Assembly: GCF_900101705.1 (NCBI RefSeq)
Contig: NZ_FNAC01000037.1
Span: forward strand, 1-51,586
DNA length: 51,586 nt
Source of the DNA: Algoriphagus faecimaris
Lineage (GTDB): Bacteria > Bacteroidota > Bacteroidia > Cytophagales > Cyclobacteriaceae
Direction: 5' to 3'
Part shown: positions 36,834-46,127 of the stretch, piece by piece
Layout of the letters: every line of letters starts with the position of its first letter
Position numbering within the stretch: position 1 is the stretch's first letter
The notes under the pieces: model-generated
Told to the model about the DNA's origin: nothing
The model's input: the letters and a program-made list of their open reading frames with translations, nothing else
Database searches by the model: none
Made by a program: the position numbers and the translations under genes

Positions 36834-37205
36834 ATGAAAATTGCCCTGATCGCCCATGATGGAAAAAAAGCCGACATGGTGCATTTTTTAAGTGGATTTA
36901 AGGAGCGCCTTCATGCGGCAGATGTAGATCTCGTGGCTACAGGTACGACGGGATCTCATATCCAAAAAGCTGGTTTTGAGGTGGAGCGTCTACTATCCGG
37001 ACCTTATGGAGGTGATGCCCAAATTGCAGCCATGGCCGCTCAAAAGGAATTGGCGATGGTGGTGTTTTTCAGAGATCCTCTCGATAAGCATCCCCACGAG
37101 CCGGATGTACAAATGCTCATGAGGATTTGTGATGTCCACAATATTCCGCTAGCGACCAATCCCGCCTCGGCAGAATTAATGTTCAAGGCCTTAACTCAAA
37201 CCTAA
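36834..37205 (+). CDS. mgsA: Methylglyoxal synthase
   Basis: A 123-residue enzyme, shorter than the 152 residues of E. coli MgsA because N- and C-terminal extensions are missing. The active-site elements are present: H8 in IAHDGKK, the phosphate loop ATGTTGS (35-41), D61 in GGDAQIAA, and H88 and D91 in PHEPD. It converts dihydroxyacetone phosphate into methylglyoxal and phosphate, an overflow path for glycolysis. It lies 2 bp before pfkA, so both are made from one mRNA. Confidence 0.93.
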   Translation: MKIALIAHDGKKADMVHFLSGFKERLHAADVDLVATGTTGSHIQKAGFEVERLLSGPYGGDAQIAAMAAQKELAMVVFFRDPLDKHPHEPDVQMLMRICDVHNIPLATNPASAELMFKALTQT

Positions 37206-37207
37206 TA

Positions 37208-38194
37208 ATGGAACTTAAAACCATCAAAAAAATCGGAGTCCTGACCTCCGGAGGAGACTCTCCGGGAATGAATGCAGCTATTCGTGCTGCTGTTCGGGCA
37301 GGATTTTATTACAATTTGGAAATGTACGGGGTCTATCGTGGATACGAGGGACTAATCCAAAATGACATCAAAAAATTGCACTCAGGAGATATCGCTCATG
37401 TGTTGGAGCGTGGGGGTACTTTCCTCAAATCGGCAAGAAGTGCAGAGTTTCGCACACCCGAAGGACGAAAAAAAGCCTATGACAACCTACGATCACATGG
37501 TATTGATGCCTTGATTGTGATCGGTGGAGATGGCTCTCTGACAGGTGCTCATCTTTTTTACAAGGAATTTGGCATTCCTGCTGTGGGATTACCCGGTACT
37601 ATTGACAATGATCTCTCAGGAACTGACTCTACCATAGGTTTTGATACCGCCTGCAATACCGCTATCGAAGCTATTGACAAAATTCGCGATACCGCTACGT
37701 CCCATGACCGACTGTTCTTTGTAGAAGTAATGGGAAGAGATGCGGGTTTCATCGCCATCAACGCAGGTATTGGTTCGGCTGCCGCAGCCATTTTGATACC
37801 TGAGAAAAAGATCGCCGTGGAAAATCTCGTAGAAAAGCTAAAAGTGAGAACCAAGGCGAAAAAAGCTTCCAACATTGTGATCGTGGCCGAAGGCGGAAAA
37901 AGTGGTGGAGCCGCCGAAATCGCCGAAAAAGTAAAGAAGCATCTACCCTATTACGACATCAAAGTCACCATTTTGGGACACTTACAGCGAGGAGGGGCTC
38001 CTAGTTCCTACGATCGGCTTTTGGCCTCAAAACTCGGTGTAGCAGCAGTGGAGGGACTACTCCAAGGCAAATACGATGTCATGGCAGGCTTGATCAATCA
38101 TAAGGTAGTGTACACCCCGATCAAAAGAGCGATTGTAGATGATAAAGAAGTAGACGAGGATGATTTCAGAGTAGCAAAGATTCTTTCTACCTGA
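37208..38194 (+). CDS. pfkA: ATP-dependent 6-phosphofructokinase
   Basis: A 328-residue glycolytic enzyme starting with IGVLTSGGDSPGMNAAIRAAVR. The GGDGS box (106-110) with glycine in the second-last position is the ATP-type signature (PPi-dependent enzymes have aspartate), and PGTIDND (129-135) holds the catalytic aspartate. It phosphorylates fructose 6-phosphate. It starts 2 bp after mgsA, so the entry and the overflow branch of lower glycolysis share control. A terminator follows 23 bp later. Confidence 0.96.
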   Translation: MELKTIKKIGVLTSGGDSPGMNAAIRAAVRAGFYYNLEMYGVYRGYEGLIQNDIKKLHSGDIAHVLERGGTFLKSARSAEFRTPEGRKKAYDNLRSHGIDALIVIGGDGSLTGAHLFYKEFGIPAVGLPGTIDNDLSGTDSTIGFDTACNTAIEAIDKIRDTATSHDRLFFVEVMGRDAGFIAINAGIGSAAAAILIPEKKIAVENLVEKLKVRTKAKKASNIVIVAEGGKSGGAAEIAEKVKKHLPYYDIKVTILGHLQRGGAPSSYDRLLASKLGVAAVEGLLQGKYDVMAGLINHKVVYTPIKRAIVDDKEVDEDDFRVAKILST

Positions 38195-38216
38195 TCGAGC
38201 TATTCGATTCAAAACC

Positions 38217-38244
38217 AAGGGCCAAGCAATTGAGCCCTTTTTTT
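38217..38244 (+). terminator. Rho-independent terminator after pfkA
   Basis: AAGGGC (38217-38222) pairs with GCCCTT (38234-38239), followed by a seven-T run. A weaker hairpin, TATCAA/TTGATA, lies further on at 38266-38282. Confidence 0.7.
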
Positions 38245-38410
38245 GATTTCTTGACACTACCCTTTTATCAAATTACTTGATAAAGTACCTATTCAGGGCG
38301 TGAAAATGGCTCCATACTTGTCCGAAGCGAAATAATGGAGCATTTCGTAAGATTGTTGTTTTTTGGGCGATCAAAAAGTTTTAATTTCAGTTTATCATTA
38401 ATCTTACCTA

Positions 38411-39451
38411 ATGAAAAAAAGAGCGTTTTTAAAAAGTTTGGGACTTGCTGGAGCCGCGCTTCCCTTTTTGGCCTTGGTTTCCAAAGAAATAGCAAATTCC
38501 AAGAATCCCATTCTTCCCCAAGCTATTAAAAAGGGGGATTGGGTGGGTTTAATCAGTCCTTCTGCTGCGACAGCAGACAGAATGCAGTTCACTTTTGCAA
38601 AAGAAGCTCTAGAAGGGCTTGGATTCCAGGTGAAGTTGGGAGAAAACCTCAAAAAAAGAAGAGGACATTTGGCTGGCACCGACGAAGAGCGGGCTTCCGA
38701 TTTGAATGAGATGTTTGCCGATCCTGAGATTAAAGCAATCATCTGCATCCGAGGAGGATCCGGTGCTGCACGAATTCTCCCGAGTATTGATTACGATCTG
38801 ATTCGAAAAAACCCCAAGCCTCTGATGGGCTATTCAGACATCACGGCTCTTCATTGTGCGATTTATTCGCAGACTGGATTGATTACCTTTCATGGACCCA
38901 ATGGCACAGGAAGCTGGAATAGTTTTAATGTCAAGCAGTTTGAACAGGTCTTTTTCGAAAAAACTCAAGTCCTTTATCAAAATGAACAAAATCAAAGTGA
39001 CGATTTGGTTATTAAAGCCAATCGAATTCAGACATTGACTCCGGGTCAAGCTTCAGGAAAGATTCTTGGAGGAAATCTGACCGTATTGACTGCACTGAGT
39101 GGTACCCCCTATTATCCTGATTTTGAAAAAGCCATTCTCTACATCGAAGACATAGGAGAAGATCCTTACCGCATCGATCGAATGATGAGTACCTTAAAAT
39201 TAAATGGTACCTTAGATAAGATCTCAGGTTTCGTATTTGGGCAATGCTCAGATTGCGAGCCCGGAGGTGGATATGGATCCTTGTCTGTAGATCAAGTTTT
39301 AGATGATTATGTACTTCCTCTACAGATACCTGCTTATTCGGGGGCTATGATTGGACACATTCCCAAACAGTTTATTATACCCAACGGTTCTTCTGTTCTG
39401 CTAGATGCAAACCGAGGAACTATTCAACTCACCCAAGATCTTTTCCAATGA
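38411..39451 (+). CDS. LD-carboxypeptidase, peptidase family S66
   Basis: A 346-residue protein with a Tat-like or Sec signal (KKRAFLKSLGLAGAALPFLAL), so likely periplasmic. The S66 triad is visible: S142 in MGYSDITALH, a glutamate in YIEDIGEDPYRIDRM, and a histidine in GAMIGHIPKQ. S66 enzymes remove D-alanine from tetrapeptides during cell-wall recycling, although cytoplasmic LdcA lacks a signal; an exported one might act directly on murein. It overlaps the next gene by 4 bp. Confidence 0.92.
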   Translation: MKKRAFLKSLGLAGAALPFLALVSKEIANSKNPILPQAIKKGDWVGLISPSAATADRMQFTFAKEALEGLGFQVKLGENLKKRRGHLAGTDEERASDLNEMFADPEIKAIICIRGGSGAARILPSIDYDLIRKNPKPLMGYSDITALHCAIYSQTGLITFHGPNGTGSWNSFNVKQFEQVFFEKTQVLYQNEQNQSDDLVIKANRIQTLTPGQASGKILGGNLTVLTALSGTPYYPDFEKAILYIEDIGEDPYRIDRMMSTLKLNGTLDKISGFVFGQCSDCEPGGGYGSLSVDQVLDDYVLPLQIPAYSGAMIGHIPKQFIIPNGSSVLLDANRGTIQLTQDLFQ

Positions 39452-40164
39452 TCCTAGAAAACATATTATTTCCATTGCTTTTTACCGCGGTAATCGCCTG
39501 TGGTTCTCCCCAGTCCAATACCGCTGTCAATCAGCAGTCATTTCAAAGAAGACCTTTGACCTATCTCGCATTAGGAGATAGCTACACCATAGGAGAAGGT
39601 GTATCTGAAGAGGAACGATACCCTAATCAGCTCGTCAAGCGACTAATCAGTGAAACCGACCGCGCATGGTCCAATCCGGAAATTATTGCAAAAACTGGCT
39701 GGACAGTCGATGAACTAGAAGAAGGTATAAAAAAAGCTACTCCAAAAGGTGATCCATACAATATCGTCTCCATACTAATAGGAGTCAATAATCAATATCG
39801 TGGTAGACCGGTGGAAGATTTCAAAAGGGAATTTGAACAACTATTGTTAAAAGGAATAGGATATGCCGGAAACCGTCCCAATCATGTATTTGTGCTATCT
39901 ATTCCCGATTGGGGGGTAACCCCATTTGCAAGTGAAAAAGAGGCCGACAAGGCAAAAGTCAAAACTGAAATAGATGCCTATAATGAAGTGAAAAAAGAAG
40001 TTTGCAAAAAATATGGTGTCATCTTTATCGAAATTACCGAAGACTACAGGGAAATTGGCGCCAAACCCGAAATGGTCGTAGAAGACAAGCTTCATCCTTC
40101 GGGATTGGTTTATGCCAGATGGACGGATAAGCTCTTCGAAGAGGTCATTAAAATTTATAATTGA
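39448..40164 (+). CDS. SGNH/GDSL hydrolase lipoprotein
   Basis: A 238-residue lipoprotein (lipobox AVIAC, C18) of the SGNH hydrolase fold. Block I is LALGDSYTIGEG (S45), block III is GVNNQYRG in place of the usual GxND, and block V is DKLHPSG with the catalytic Asp-His pair. Such enzymes cleave esters on lipids or polysaccharides; envelope deacetylation is plausible here next to an LD-carboxypeptidase. It overlaps the upstream gene by 4 bp and abuts the downstream one. Confidence 0.88.
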   Translation: MILENILFPLLFTAVIACGSPQSNTAVNQQSFQRRPLTYLALGDSYTIGEGVSEEERYPNQLVKRLISETDRAWSNPEIIAKTGWTVDELEEGIKKATPKGDPYNIVSILIGVNNQYRGRPVEDFKREFEQLLLKGIGYAGNRPNHVFVLSIPDWGVTPFASEKEADKAKVKTEIDAYNEVKKEVCKKYGVIFIEITEDYREIGAKPEMVVEDKLHPSGLVYARWTDKLFEEVIKIYN

Positions 40165-40848
40165 ATGAATAGACAGCTTTTGCTTCTTCTGTTTTTTTTG
40201 GGATTGATTTCATGCAATACTTCAATGGATGAAGCTGAAATAGAAACTTGGTGGATCAACTCGGCAAAAGTAGATTGTACCGGAGAGGGGACTATGAGCT
40301 GTTTTGAAATTCAAAAAGGCGAAAAAATAGATCAGAGCATTTGGGAGCTTTTTTATTCTCCTATTGAGGGATTTGAATATACCCCTGGATTCATTTATCA
40401 AGTCAAGGTACAGATCAACCCCAAGACTGAGCCAATTCCCGCAGATGCATCTAGTTTTTCTTATAAAGTGATGGAAGTGCTATCTCAAGAAGCTGATCCC
40501 ACACTCAAAATCACCTCGATCTGGAAAGTGATCCGAGTAGGTGAACTCACCGAGCCCTTAAATTTTGGGAAAAATGAACCCTTGATCTTTGAATTTAACG
40601 CAAGTCAAAGAAGTTACTTTGGCGACCTCTCTTGCAATACCGTGAGGGGTGAAATCTTAGAAAATGATGGTGAAAACTTAAAACTTGGACCTGGGGCTAC
40701 TACGATGATGTCTTGCCCATCTATGGAAGTAGAGCAGGCTATCAGCCAAGCCTTGATCCAAGTGAAAAGCTATCAGGTCAAAGACGGGAAACTACTTTTC
40801 TTCGACGAAAAGCAGCAGGAATTAATGGCTTTTCAAGTAGTGGATTAG
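40165..40848 (+). CDS. DUF4377-META domain lipoprotein
   Basis: A 227-residue lipoprotein (lipobox LISC, about C17). The first half matches DUF4377: WWINSAKVDCTGEGTMSCFE, then WELFYSPIEGFEYTPGFIY. The second half matches the META/HslJ domain: FGDLSCNTVRGEI and GPGATTMMSCPSMEVEQAI. Its start directly follows the SGNH stop codon, so the three genes from 38411 form one operon. Function is unknown; META proteins are linked to envelope stress. Confidence 0.85.
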   Translation: MNRQLLLLLFFLGLISCNTSMDEAEIETWWINSAKVDCTGEGTMSCFEIQKGEKIDQSIWELFYSPIEGFEYTPGFIYQVKVQINPKTEPIPADASSFSYKVMEVLSQEADPTLKITSIWKVIRVGELTEPLNFGKNEPLIFEFNASQRSYFGDLSCNTVRGEILENDGENLKLGPGATTMMSCPSMEVEQAISQALIQVKSYQVKDGKLLFFDEKQQELMAFQVVD

Positions 40849-40999
40849 CTTTTTCACCTCTTATACTCTGAAGATTTTTTGCTTTGTCAAGCCGAATGCT
40901 GCCACTCTTCATAAAATTTCAAAATTAGCTCCATTAGGCAGCGGATTATTTTAATTTTACGTCAGCAAATAGATCAATCCCAGTATTCTATCCTATGAA

Positions 41000-41090
41000 A
41001 TCGAGCATGACGCAAGCAACACACACTGGGATGATTGTAAATTGTGCGAGATTCCATCTGACCTCTAAAAAACAAATTATAAACAGATGA
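41000..41090 (+). repeat. Diverged intergenic repeat, copy B
   Basis: Related to 33778-33916: the blocks ATCGAGCATG, TGGGATG, GTGCGA, TTCCATC and AAATTATAAACAGATGA appear in the same order. It ends on the ATG of the fumarylacetoacetate hydrolase family gene and so forms its 5' leader. The A-rich end alone could be a generic leader sequence; the ordered upstream blocks are the stronger part. Confidence 0.4.
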
Positions 41091-41698
41091 AAATAATCTG
41101 CATTGGCCGTAATTATGCGGAACATATCGAAGAACTCAAAAATGAAACTCCGGGAAATCCTGTGGTATTTCTCAAACCAGATACTGCCCTGCTAAAAAAT
41201 GGAGCAGCATTTTACTATCCGGATTTTTCTAAAAATATCCATCATGAAGCCGAGTTGGTTCTGAAAATCAGCAAAGAAGGAAAATACATACAAAAGGAAT
41301 TTGCCCATCGTTATTATGAAGAGATTGGACTGGGGATAGATTTTACTGCTCGAGATCTTCAGGATCAATGCAAAGCGAAAGGACTTCCTTGGGAAATCGC
41401 CAAAGCTTTTAACGGCTCCGCCCCTATCGGGGACTTTTTGCCTGTTGGTGATTTTGAAGATTTAAAAAACATCGACTTTCACCTGAATATCAATGGCTCT
41501 GTCAAGCAGCAGGGAAACACCCAAATGATGCTCTTTGATTTTGCAACTATTATCGAGTATGTATCTCAGTTTTTCACTTTAAAAAAAGGGGACCTCATCT
41601 ATACAGGCACTCCTGCCGGAGTAGGACCTGTGCAGATTGGGGATCATTTGGAAGGATTTATCGGCACACAAAAACTACTGGACTTTGAAGTTAAATAA
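41087..41698 (+). CDS. Fumarylacetoacetate hydrolase family protein
   Basis: A 203-residue single-domain FAH-family protein, like acylpyruvate hydrolases and oxaloacetate decarboxylases of about 200-220 residues. The metal-binding acids are in HHEAELVL and DFTARDLQ, and GLPWEIAKAFNGSAPIG plus YTGTPAGVGPVQIGD are family boxes. It likely acts on a 2-oxo acid in the cytoplasm. It is first in a five-gene operon with M23 peptidase, Bcp and transketolase. Confidence 0.88.
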   Translation: MKIICIGRNYAEHIEELKNETPGNPVVFLKPDTALLKNGAAFYYPDFSKNIHHEAELVLKISKEGKYIQKEFAHRYYEEIGLGIDFTARDLQDQCKAKGLPWEIAKAFNGSAPIGDFLPVGDFEDLKNIDFHLNINGSVKQQGNTQMMLFDFATIIEYVSQFFTLKKGDLIYTGTPAGVGPVQIGDHLEGFIGTQKLLDFEVK

Positions 41699-43559
41699 AG
41701 CCTTCTCGCTTTTACTATTTTTCTTTTTTATCAGCTCGAATCTCTTATCCCAGGGTATCATAAAAGATTATTTCCGCTCTCCCGTAAAACCAGGTGGAAG
41801 GAATCTTCTCTCGGGTAATTTTGCTGAGCTCCGCCCCAATCATTTCCACACAGGTTTGGATTACAAGTTTGGCGGTGTCGAGGGTGAACCAATTTATGCT
41901 GCTGCAGATGGATGGGTGCATAGAATCAAGATCTCTACCTACGGCTACGGCAATGTCATTTACCTCAAGCATCCCACGGGACATATTACGCTATATGGAC
42001 ATTTGAGGAATTTCAATCCTGCTCTTCAACAATACATGATTGAAAAAATGTACAATCAGCAGGTGAATGAACTGGAAGTGTTTCCCGAACCGGGCGAACT
42101 GCCCATCAAAAAAGGAGAACGAATAGCCGATGGTGGGAATACCGGAAGCTCGGGAGGCCCTCATCTGCATTTTGAAATCAGAGACAGTTTAGACCGGGCA
42201 ATGGATCCCTTACTTTTTGGTTTTCCTGAAGTATTGGACCACTTGGCTCCCACCCCACAGGCTGTTGCTTTTGTGCCTTTGGAGATTGACTCTAGGATCA
42301 ATGGCAAATTTCAACGCTTAGAACTCACGCCACAACTGGATGGAAAAAATTATCGCATTCCCAATACCTTGGAAATCACCGGACCTGTTGGGGTAGAATT
42401 TCGCGGATTTGACCAATTGGACGGTGCTCCTAATCGAAATGGCTTCCCCTATTTCGAATTGATAGAAGAAGACAGCAGTATATTAAACCTGATCGTGGAT
42501 CGAGTTGATTTTAACTTCACTCGTCAGTTTTTGCTGCATACCCATCAGAACCGCTTTACAAAACTCTATCATCAACCCGAACTCAAATACGACTACCTTC
42601 GACCCAATACCCTCGGATCAGGCTATCTCAATCTGGCTCCCGATCAGGAGAAAAACTATCGCCTCCTGCTAAAAGATGCTTATCAAAATACGAGGGAAAT
42701 TCAGTTTAAGCTAAAAGGAAAAGATCTGGATCAGAATGTTTCCGATGGTCCATCGCCAAATAGGGCACAAGTGGAGTATTTGGGGAATATATTGAAAATA
42801 AGGGCCCCCATTTCTGCGGACGGTGGCTTGGCAAAATTTTATGTCGGAGCCCATTCCTTTGAAATGCTTCCTGCCTATCAGGATGCTCAAAGCCGCACCT
42901 ATATTTGGGACATGCGATTTGGGATTCCCGAAGAAGTAGATATTTGCTCGGAAGTAGTTCTACCAAATATTCAAGCCCAAATACCAGTTGGTCAAGAAAA
43001 GCTTTTTGCTAGGCGCGGTGTTCAAATACACTTTGACGAAAAGACGCTCCTCGAGGATCTTTACTTGAGAGTAGAAGATCGCGGTAGTATGACTCAGCCC
43101 AGATTGGTAATCAATGATCCCAATGAACACCTTTTTGCGGCTATGGAAGTGCTATGGGATGTATCCGGCTATACTGGAAACCGAGAAAAGACCCATGTCT
43201 ATCAACTCGGTAACCGAGAGCGGCGCTCATTTGTGGGTGGTACATGGGAAGACGGAAATATCCGCTTCAAAACCAGAAATTTTGGTACTTTTGTGCTGGC
43301 TGAAGATCAGGTCAAACCTACCATTAAGCCCGTCAGGGTCAACTCCTCTGAGATTAGCTTCACCATCTCGGATAATCTCTCGGGGATTCATGGATTTGAG
43401 GCCTGGGTAGATGGCAAATGGGTTTTGATGCGCTATGAACACAAGCGCGCCTTGATTTGGTCCGAAAAATTGGATAAACAAGCCTTCAAAGGACCTGTTA
43501 TACTTAAGGTCACCGATCAGGCCGGTAATGTTGCCGAATGGAAAGGGACCATCGGTTAA
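41685..43559 (+). CDS. Secreted M23 family metallopeptidase
   Basis: A 624-residue protein when started at TTG 41685, which gives a good signal peptide (MKLNKAFSLLLFFFFISSNLLSQ) and a 14-bp overlap with the FAH gene; an ATG at 41637 would add 16 residues that block the signal. The M23 domain has FHTGLDYKF (His and Asp zinc ligands) and GPHLHFEI (H-x-H) within about residues 40-185. A long beta-rich C-terminal part (about 190-620) of Ig-like folds follows. It probably cleaves peptidoglycan cross-links. Confidence 0.88.
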   Translation: MKLNKAFSLLLFFFFISSNLLSQGIIKDYFRSPVKPGGRNLLSGNFAELRPNHFHTGLDYKFGGVEGEPIYAAADGWVHRIKISTYGYGNVIYLKHPTGHITLYGHLRNFNPALQQYMIEKMYNQQVNELEVFPEPGELPIKKGERIADGGNTGSSGGPHLHFEIRDSLDRAMDPLLFGFPEVLDHLAPTPQAVAFVPLEIDSRINGKFQRLELTPQLDGKNYRIPNTLEITGPVGVEFRGFDQLDGAPNRNGFPYFELIEEDSSILNLIVDRVDFNFTRQFLLHTHQNRFTKLYHQPELKYDYLRPNTLGSGYLNLAPDQEKNYRLLLKDAYQNTREIQFKLKGKDLDQNVSDGPSPNRAQVEYLGNILKIRAPISADGGLAKFYVGAHSFEMLPAYQDAQSRTYIWDMRFGIPEEVDICSEVVLPNIQAQIPVGQEKLFARRGVQIHFDEKTLLEDLYLRVEDRGSMTQPRLVINDPNEHLFAAMEVLWDVSGYTGNREKTHVYQLGNRERRSFVGGTWEDGNIRFKTRNFGTFVLAEDQVKPTIKPVRVNSSEISFTISDNLSGIHGFEAWVDGKWVLMRYEHKRALIWSEKLDKQAFKGPVILKVTDQAGNVAEWKGTIG

Positions 43560-43584
43560 TTTGTTCCACCAAAAATAAAATTTT

Positions 43585-44034
43585 ATGTCAGTAGAAGTTG
43601 GCCAAATGGCCCCAGATTTCGAAGCAAAGATTGAAACAGGAGAAAGTATCAAACTCTCTGATTTCAAAGGAAAAAAAGTAATTCTCTATTTTTACCCCAA
43701 GGACAATACCCCTGGATGTACCGCGCAAGCCTGCAATCTTAGAGACAATTATGAGGCCTTGCAAAAAGCCGGATATGTCGTCTTGGGGATCAGTTCTGAT
43801 TCCGAAAAATCCCATCAAAAATTCATTGATAAGCAGGAATTACCCTTTTCCTTGATTGCAGATGAGGATAAAAGGGTTCACGAACTCTTTGGCACCTGGG
43901 TAGAAAAATCCATGTATGGCCGTAAATACATGGGGACTGCCCGAACCACATTTGTCATCGATGAAGAAGGGAAGATTGAGGAAATCATCGAAAAAGTAAA
44001 AACCAAAGATCACACAGCACAAATTCTCAAATAA
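43585..44034 (+). CDS. bcp: Thiol peroxidase of the Bcp/PrxQ type
   Basis: A 149-residue atypical 2-Cys peroxiredoxin. The peroxidatic C45 and resolving C50 lie in NTPGCTAQACNLRDNY, the spacing that marks PrxQ/Bcp. It reduces hydroperoxides with electrons from thioredoxin. It lies 25 bp after the M23 gene and 10 bp before the transketolase subunit. Confidence 0.95.
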   Translation: MSVEVGQMAPDFEAKIETGESIKLSDFKGKKVILYFYPKDNTPGCTAQACNLRDNYEALQKAGYVVLGISSDSEKSHQKFIDKQELPFSLIADEDKRVHELFGTWVEKSMYGRKYMGTARTTFVIDEEGKIEEIIEKVKTKDHTAQILK

Positions 44035-44044
44035 ATCCTCCGTA

Positions 44045-44896
44045 ATGGAAAAAAAATCAATCGAACAACTCCAATCTATCTGTTCACAGGTACGCAGAGA
44101 CATCCTTCGGATGGTTCACGCAGTCAATTCAGGTCACCCAGGGGCTTCCTTGGGTTGCACAGAGTTTTTTGTCGCCCTGTATTTTGATCAAATGAATCAC
44201 AATGCCGCGTTCAACATGGAAGGAAAAGGCGAAGACCTCTTTTTCCTATCCAATGGACACATTTCTCCGGTTTGGTACTCGGTACTTTCCCGATCAGGCT
44301 ATTTTCCGATTGAGGAAATGAAAACCTTCCGAAAACTCAACTCCAGACTTCAGGGTCACCCGGCTACTGAAGAAGGACTTCCAGGCATTCGAATTGCCTC
44401 GGGTTCTCTGGGTCAGGGACTTTCTGTAGCGATCGGAGCCGCTCAAATCAAAAAACTCAACGGTGATGACCGCATGGTTTACTGCCTAATGGGTGATGGA
44501 GAGCAGCAGGAAGGACAGGTTTGGGAAGCAGCCATGTATGCCGCTCACTATGGAGTGGACAATTTGATTGCGACGATTGATTACAACGGTCAGCAGATCG
44601 ATGGACCTACTAAAGAAGTAATGGACCTGAAAAACCTAAAAGCCAAATGGGAAGCTTTTGGATGGGAAGTCAATGAAATCAAAGAAGGGAATGATATGGA
44701 GGCTGTCTCAAAAGGATTGGCAAAGGCCAAAACCCTTGCAGGAAAAGGCAAGCCTGTTCTCAATCTCCTATACACTGAAATGGGCTATGGCGTGGACTTT
44801 ATGGTCGGTACGCATAAATGGCATGGCGTCGCTCCAAACGATGAGCAATTAGCCAATGCATTAGGCCAACTTCCAGAAACCCTAGGTGACTATTAA
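44045..44896 (+). CDS. Transketolase, N-terminal subunit
   Basis: A 283-residue subunit holding the thiamine-pyrophosphate-binding half of transketolase: GHPGASLGCTEFFVALYF, then the TPP motif GDGEQQEGQVWEAAMYAAHYGVDNLI. Transketolase is split into two genes in many Bacteroidota and archaea, so this is the normal form and not a frameshift. It works in the pentose phosphate pathway with the next gene product. The start at 44045 is 10 bp after bcp. Confidence 0.95.
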   Translation: MEKKSIEQLQSICSQVRRDILRMVHAVNSGHPGASLGCTEFFVALYFDQMNHNAAFNMEGKGEDLFFLSNGHISPVWYSVLSRSGYFPIEEMKTFRKLNSRLQGHPATEEGLPGIRIASGSLGQGLSVAIGAAQIKKLNGDDRMVYCLMGDGEQQEGQVWEAAMYAAHYGVDNLIATIDYNGQQIDGPTKEVMDLKNLKAKWEAFGWEVNEIKEGNDMEAVSKGLAKAKTLAGKGKPVLNLLYTEMGYGVDFMVGTHKWHGVAPNDEQLANALGQLPETLGDY

Positions 44897-44915
44897 TCCA
44901 ATCCAACAGAACATC

Positions 44916-45878
44916 ATGAGCTTAGATTTAAAATTCAACTTTACAGAAAAGAAAGATACCCGCTCCGGATTTGGTGACGGATTATTAGAAGCAGGACGTA
45001 GAAACCCAAATGTGGTCGGACTTTGCGCCGATTTGATTGGTTCGCTGAAAATGGGAGCCTTTCAGAAAGAGTTTCCTGAGCGCTTTTTCCAGACTGGAAT
45101 TGCCGAGGCCAATATGATTGGCTTAGCAGCGGGTATGGCAACGTGGGGAAAAATACCATTTACAGGTACTTTTGCCAATTTTTCCACCGGCAGAGTCTAT
45201 GACCAAATCAGACAGTCAGTGGCTTATTCTGATAAAAACGTCAAAATCGCCGCTTCTCACGCGGGCTTGACCCTAGGTGAAGATGGGGCAACCCATCAGA
45301 TTCTGGAGGACATGGGCATGATGAAAATGCTTCCACACATGACTGTCATCAACCCTTGCGACTACAACCAAACCAAAGCTGCAACCTTGGCTGTTGCAGA
45401 GTACGAAGGCCCGGTTTATTTGCGATTTGGTCGTCCGAGTTGGCCGATCTTCACTCCTGCTGATCAGAAATTTGAGATTGGAAAAGCTTGGAAAATGATC
45501 GATGGAAAAGACGTTACCATCTTTGCTACAGGACACTTGGTTTGGGAAGCCGTAGTGGCTGAAGCCATGCTTCGTGAGGAAGGAATCTCTGCAGAGGTGA
45601 TCAATATTCACACGATCAAGCCTTTGGATGAGGAAGCCATCCTTGAGTCTGTAAAAAAGACGGGTTGTGCCGTTTCTGCTGAAGAGCATCAAATCAATGG
45701 TGGTTTGGGTGACAGCATTGCCCAGACCTTGTCTAGAAATAATCCTGCTCCATTGGAATATGTGGCGGTCAATGACAGCTTTGGGGAGTCCGGTACACCT
45801 ACCGAACTACTGGAAAAGTACGGCTTAAATGCTGAGAATATTGTGAAAGCTGCCAAAAGAGCTTTAGCGAGAAAATAA
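44916..45878 (+). CDS. Transketolase, C-terminal subunit
   Basis: A 320-residue subunit when started at ATG 44916 (a GTG at 44886 overlaps the previous gene and adds ten residues). It holds the pyrimidine-binding domain (GLCADLIGSLKMGAF, FFQTGIAEANMIGLAAGMA with the catalytic glutamate) and the C-terminal regulatory-like domain (VTIFATGHLVWEAV, AEEHQINGGLG). Together with the upstream subunit it makes a complete transketolase. A strong terminator ends the operon. Confidence 0.95.
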   Translation: MSLDLKFNFTEKKDTRSGFGDGLLEAGRRNPNVVGLCADLIGSLKMGAFQKEFPERFFQTGIAEANMIGLAAGMATWGKIPFTGTFANFSTGRVYDQIRQSVAYSDKNVKIAASHAGLTLGEDGATHQILEDMGMMKMLPHMTVINPCDYNQTKAATLAVAEYEGPVYLRFGRPSWPIFTPADQKFEIGKAWKMIDGKDVTIFATGHLVWEAVVAEAMLREEGISAEVINIHTIKPLDEEAILESVKKTGCAVSAEEHQINGGLGDSIAQTLSRNNPAPLEYVAVNDSFGESGTPTELLEKYGLNAENIVKAAKRALARK

Positions 45879-45916
45879 AAAACAGGAAAACCTCTCAAAG
45901 GATTTTCTCTTTAACT

Positions 45917-45962
45917 AACCTCCGAGGCCTGAATATTTTTAGGAATCGGAGGTTTTTTTTTG
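45917..45962 (+). terminator. Rho-independent terminator of the transketolase operon
   Basis: AACCTCCGA (45917-45925) pairs with TCGGAGGTT (45946-45954) and is followed by a run of eight or more T residues. Confidence 0.88.
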
Positions 45963-46127
45963 TGATTATCACAAAGAGCACACCCTGTCCCTAGAATCGG
46001 GAAAGAAAACGAAGGAATAGTGAAGGACATAAAATCAATTTTCCCCCATCCTCTGTTTAGGTCACAACAAACAGGAATATTTAGATAATGGGCTAAGGTG
46101 AGAATCCGACAAGAACATTACACAACT

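Noticed and set aside
44045..45878. Transketolase broken by a frameshift
   Set aside because: Two complete genes with their own starts; split transketolase is the normal form in many Bacteroidota.
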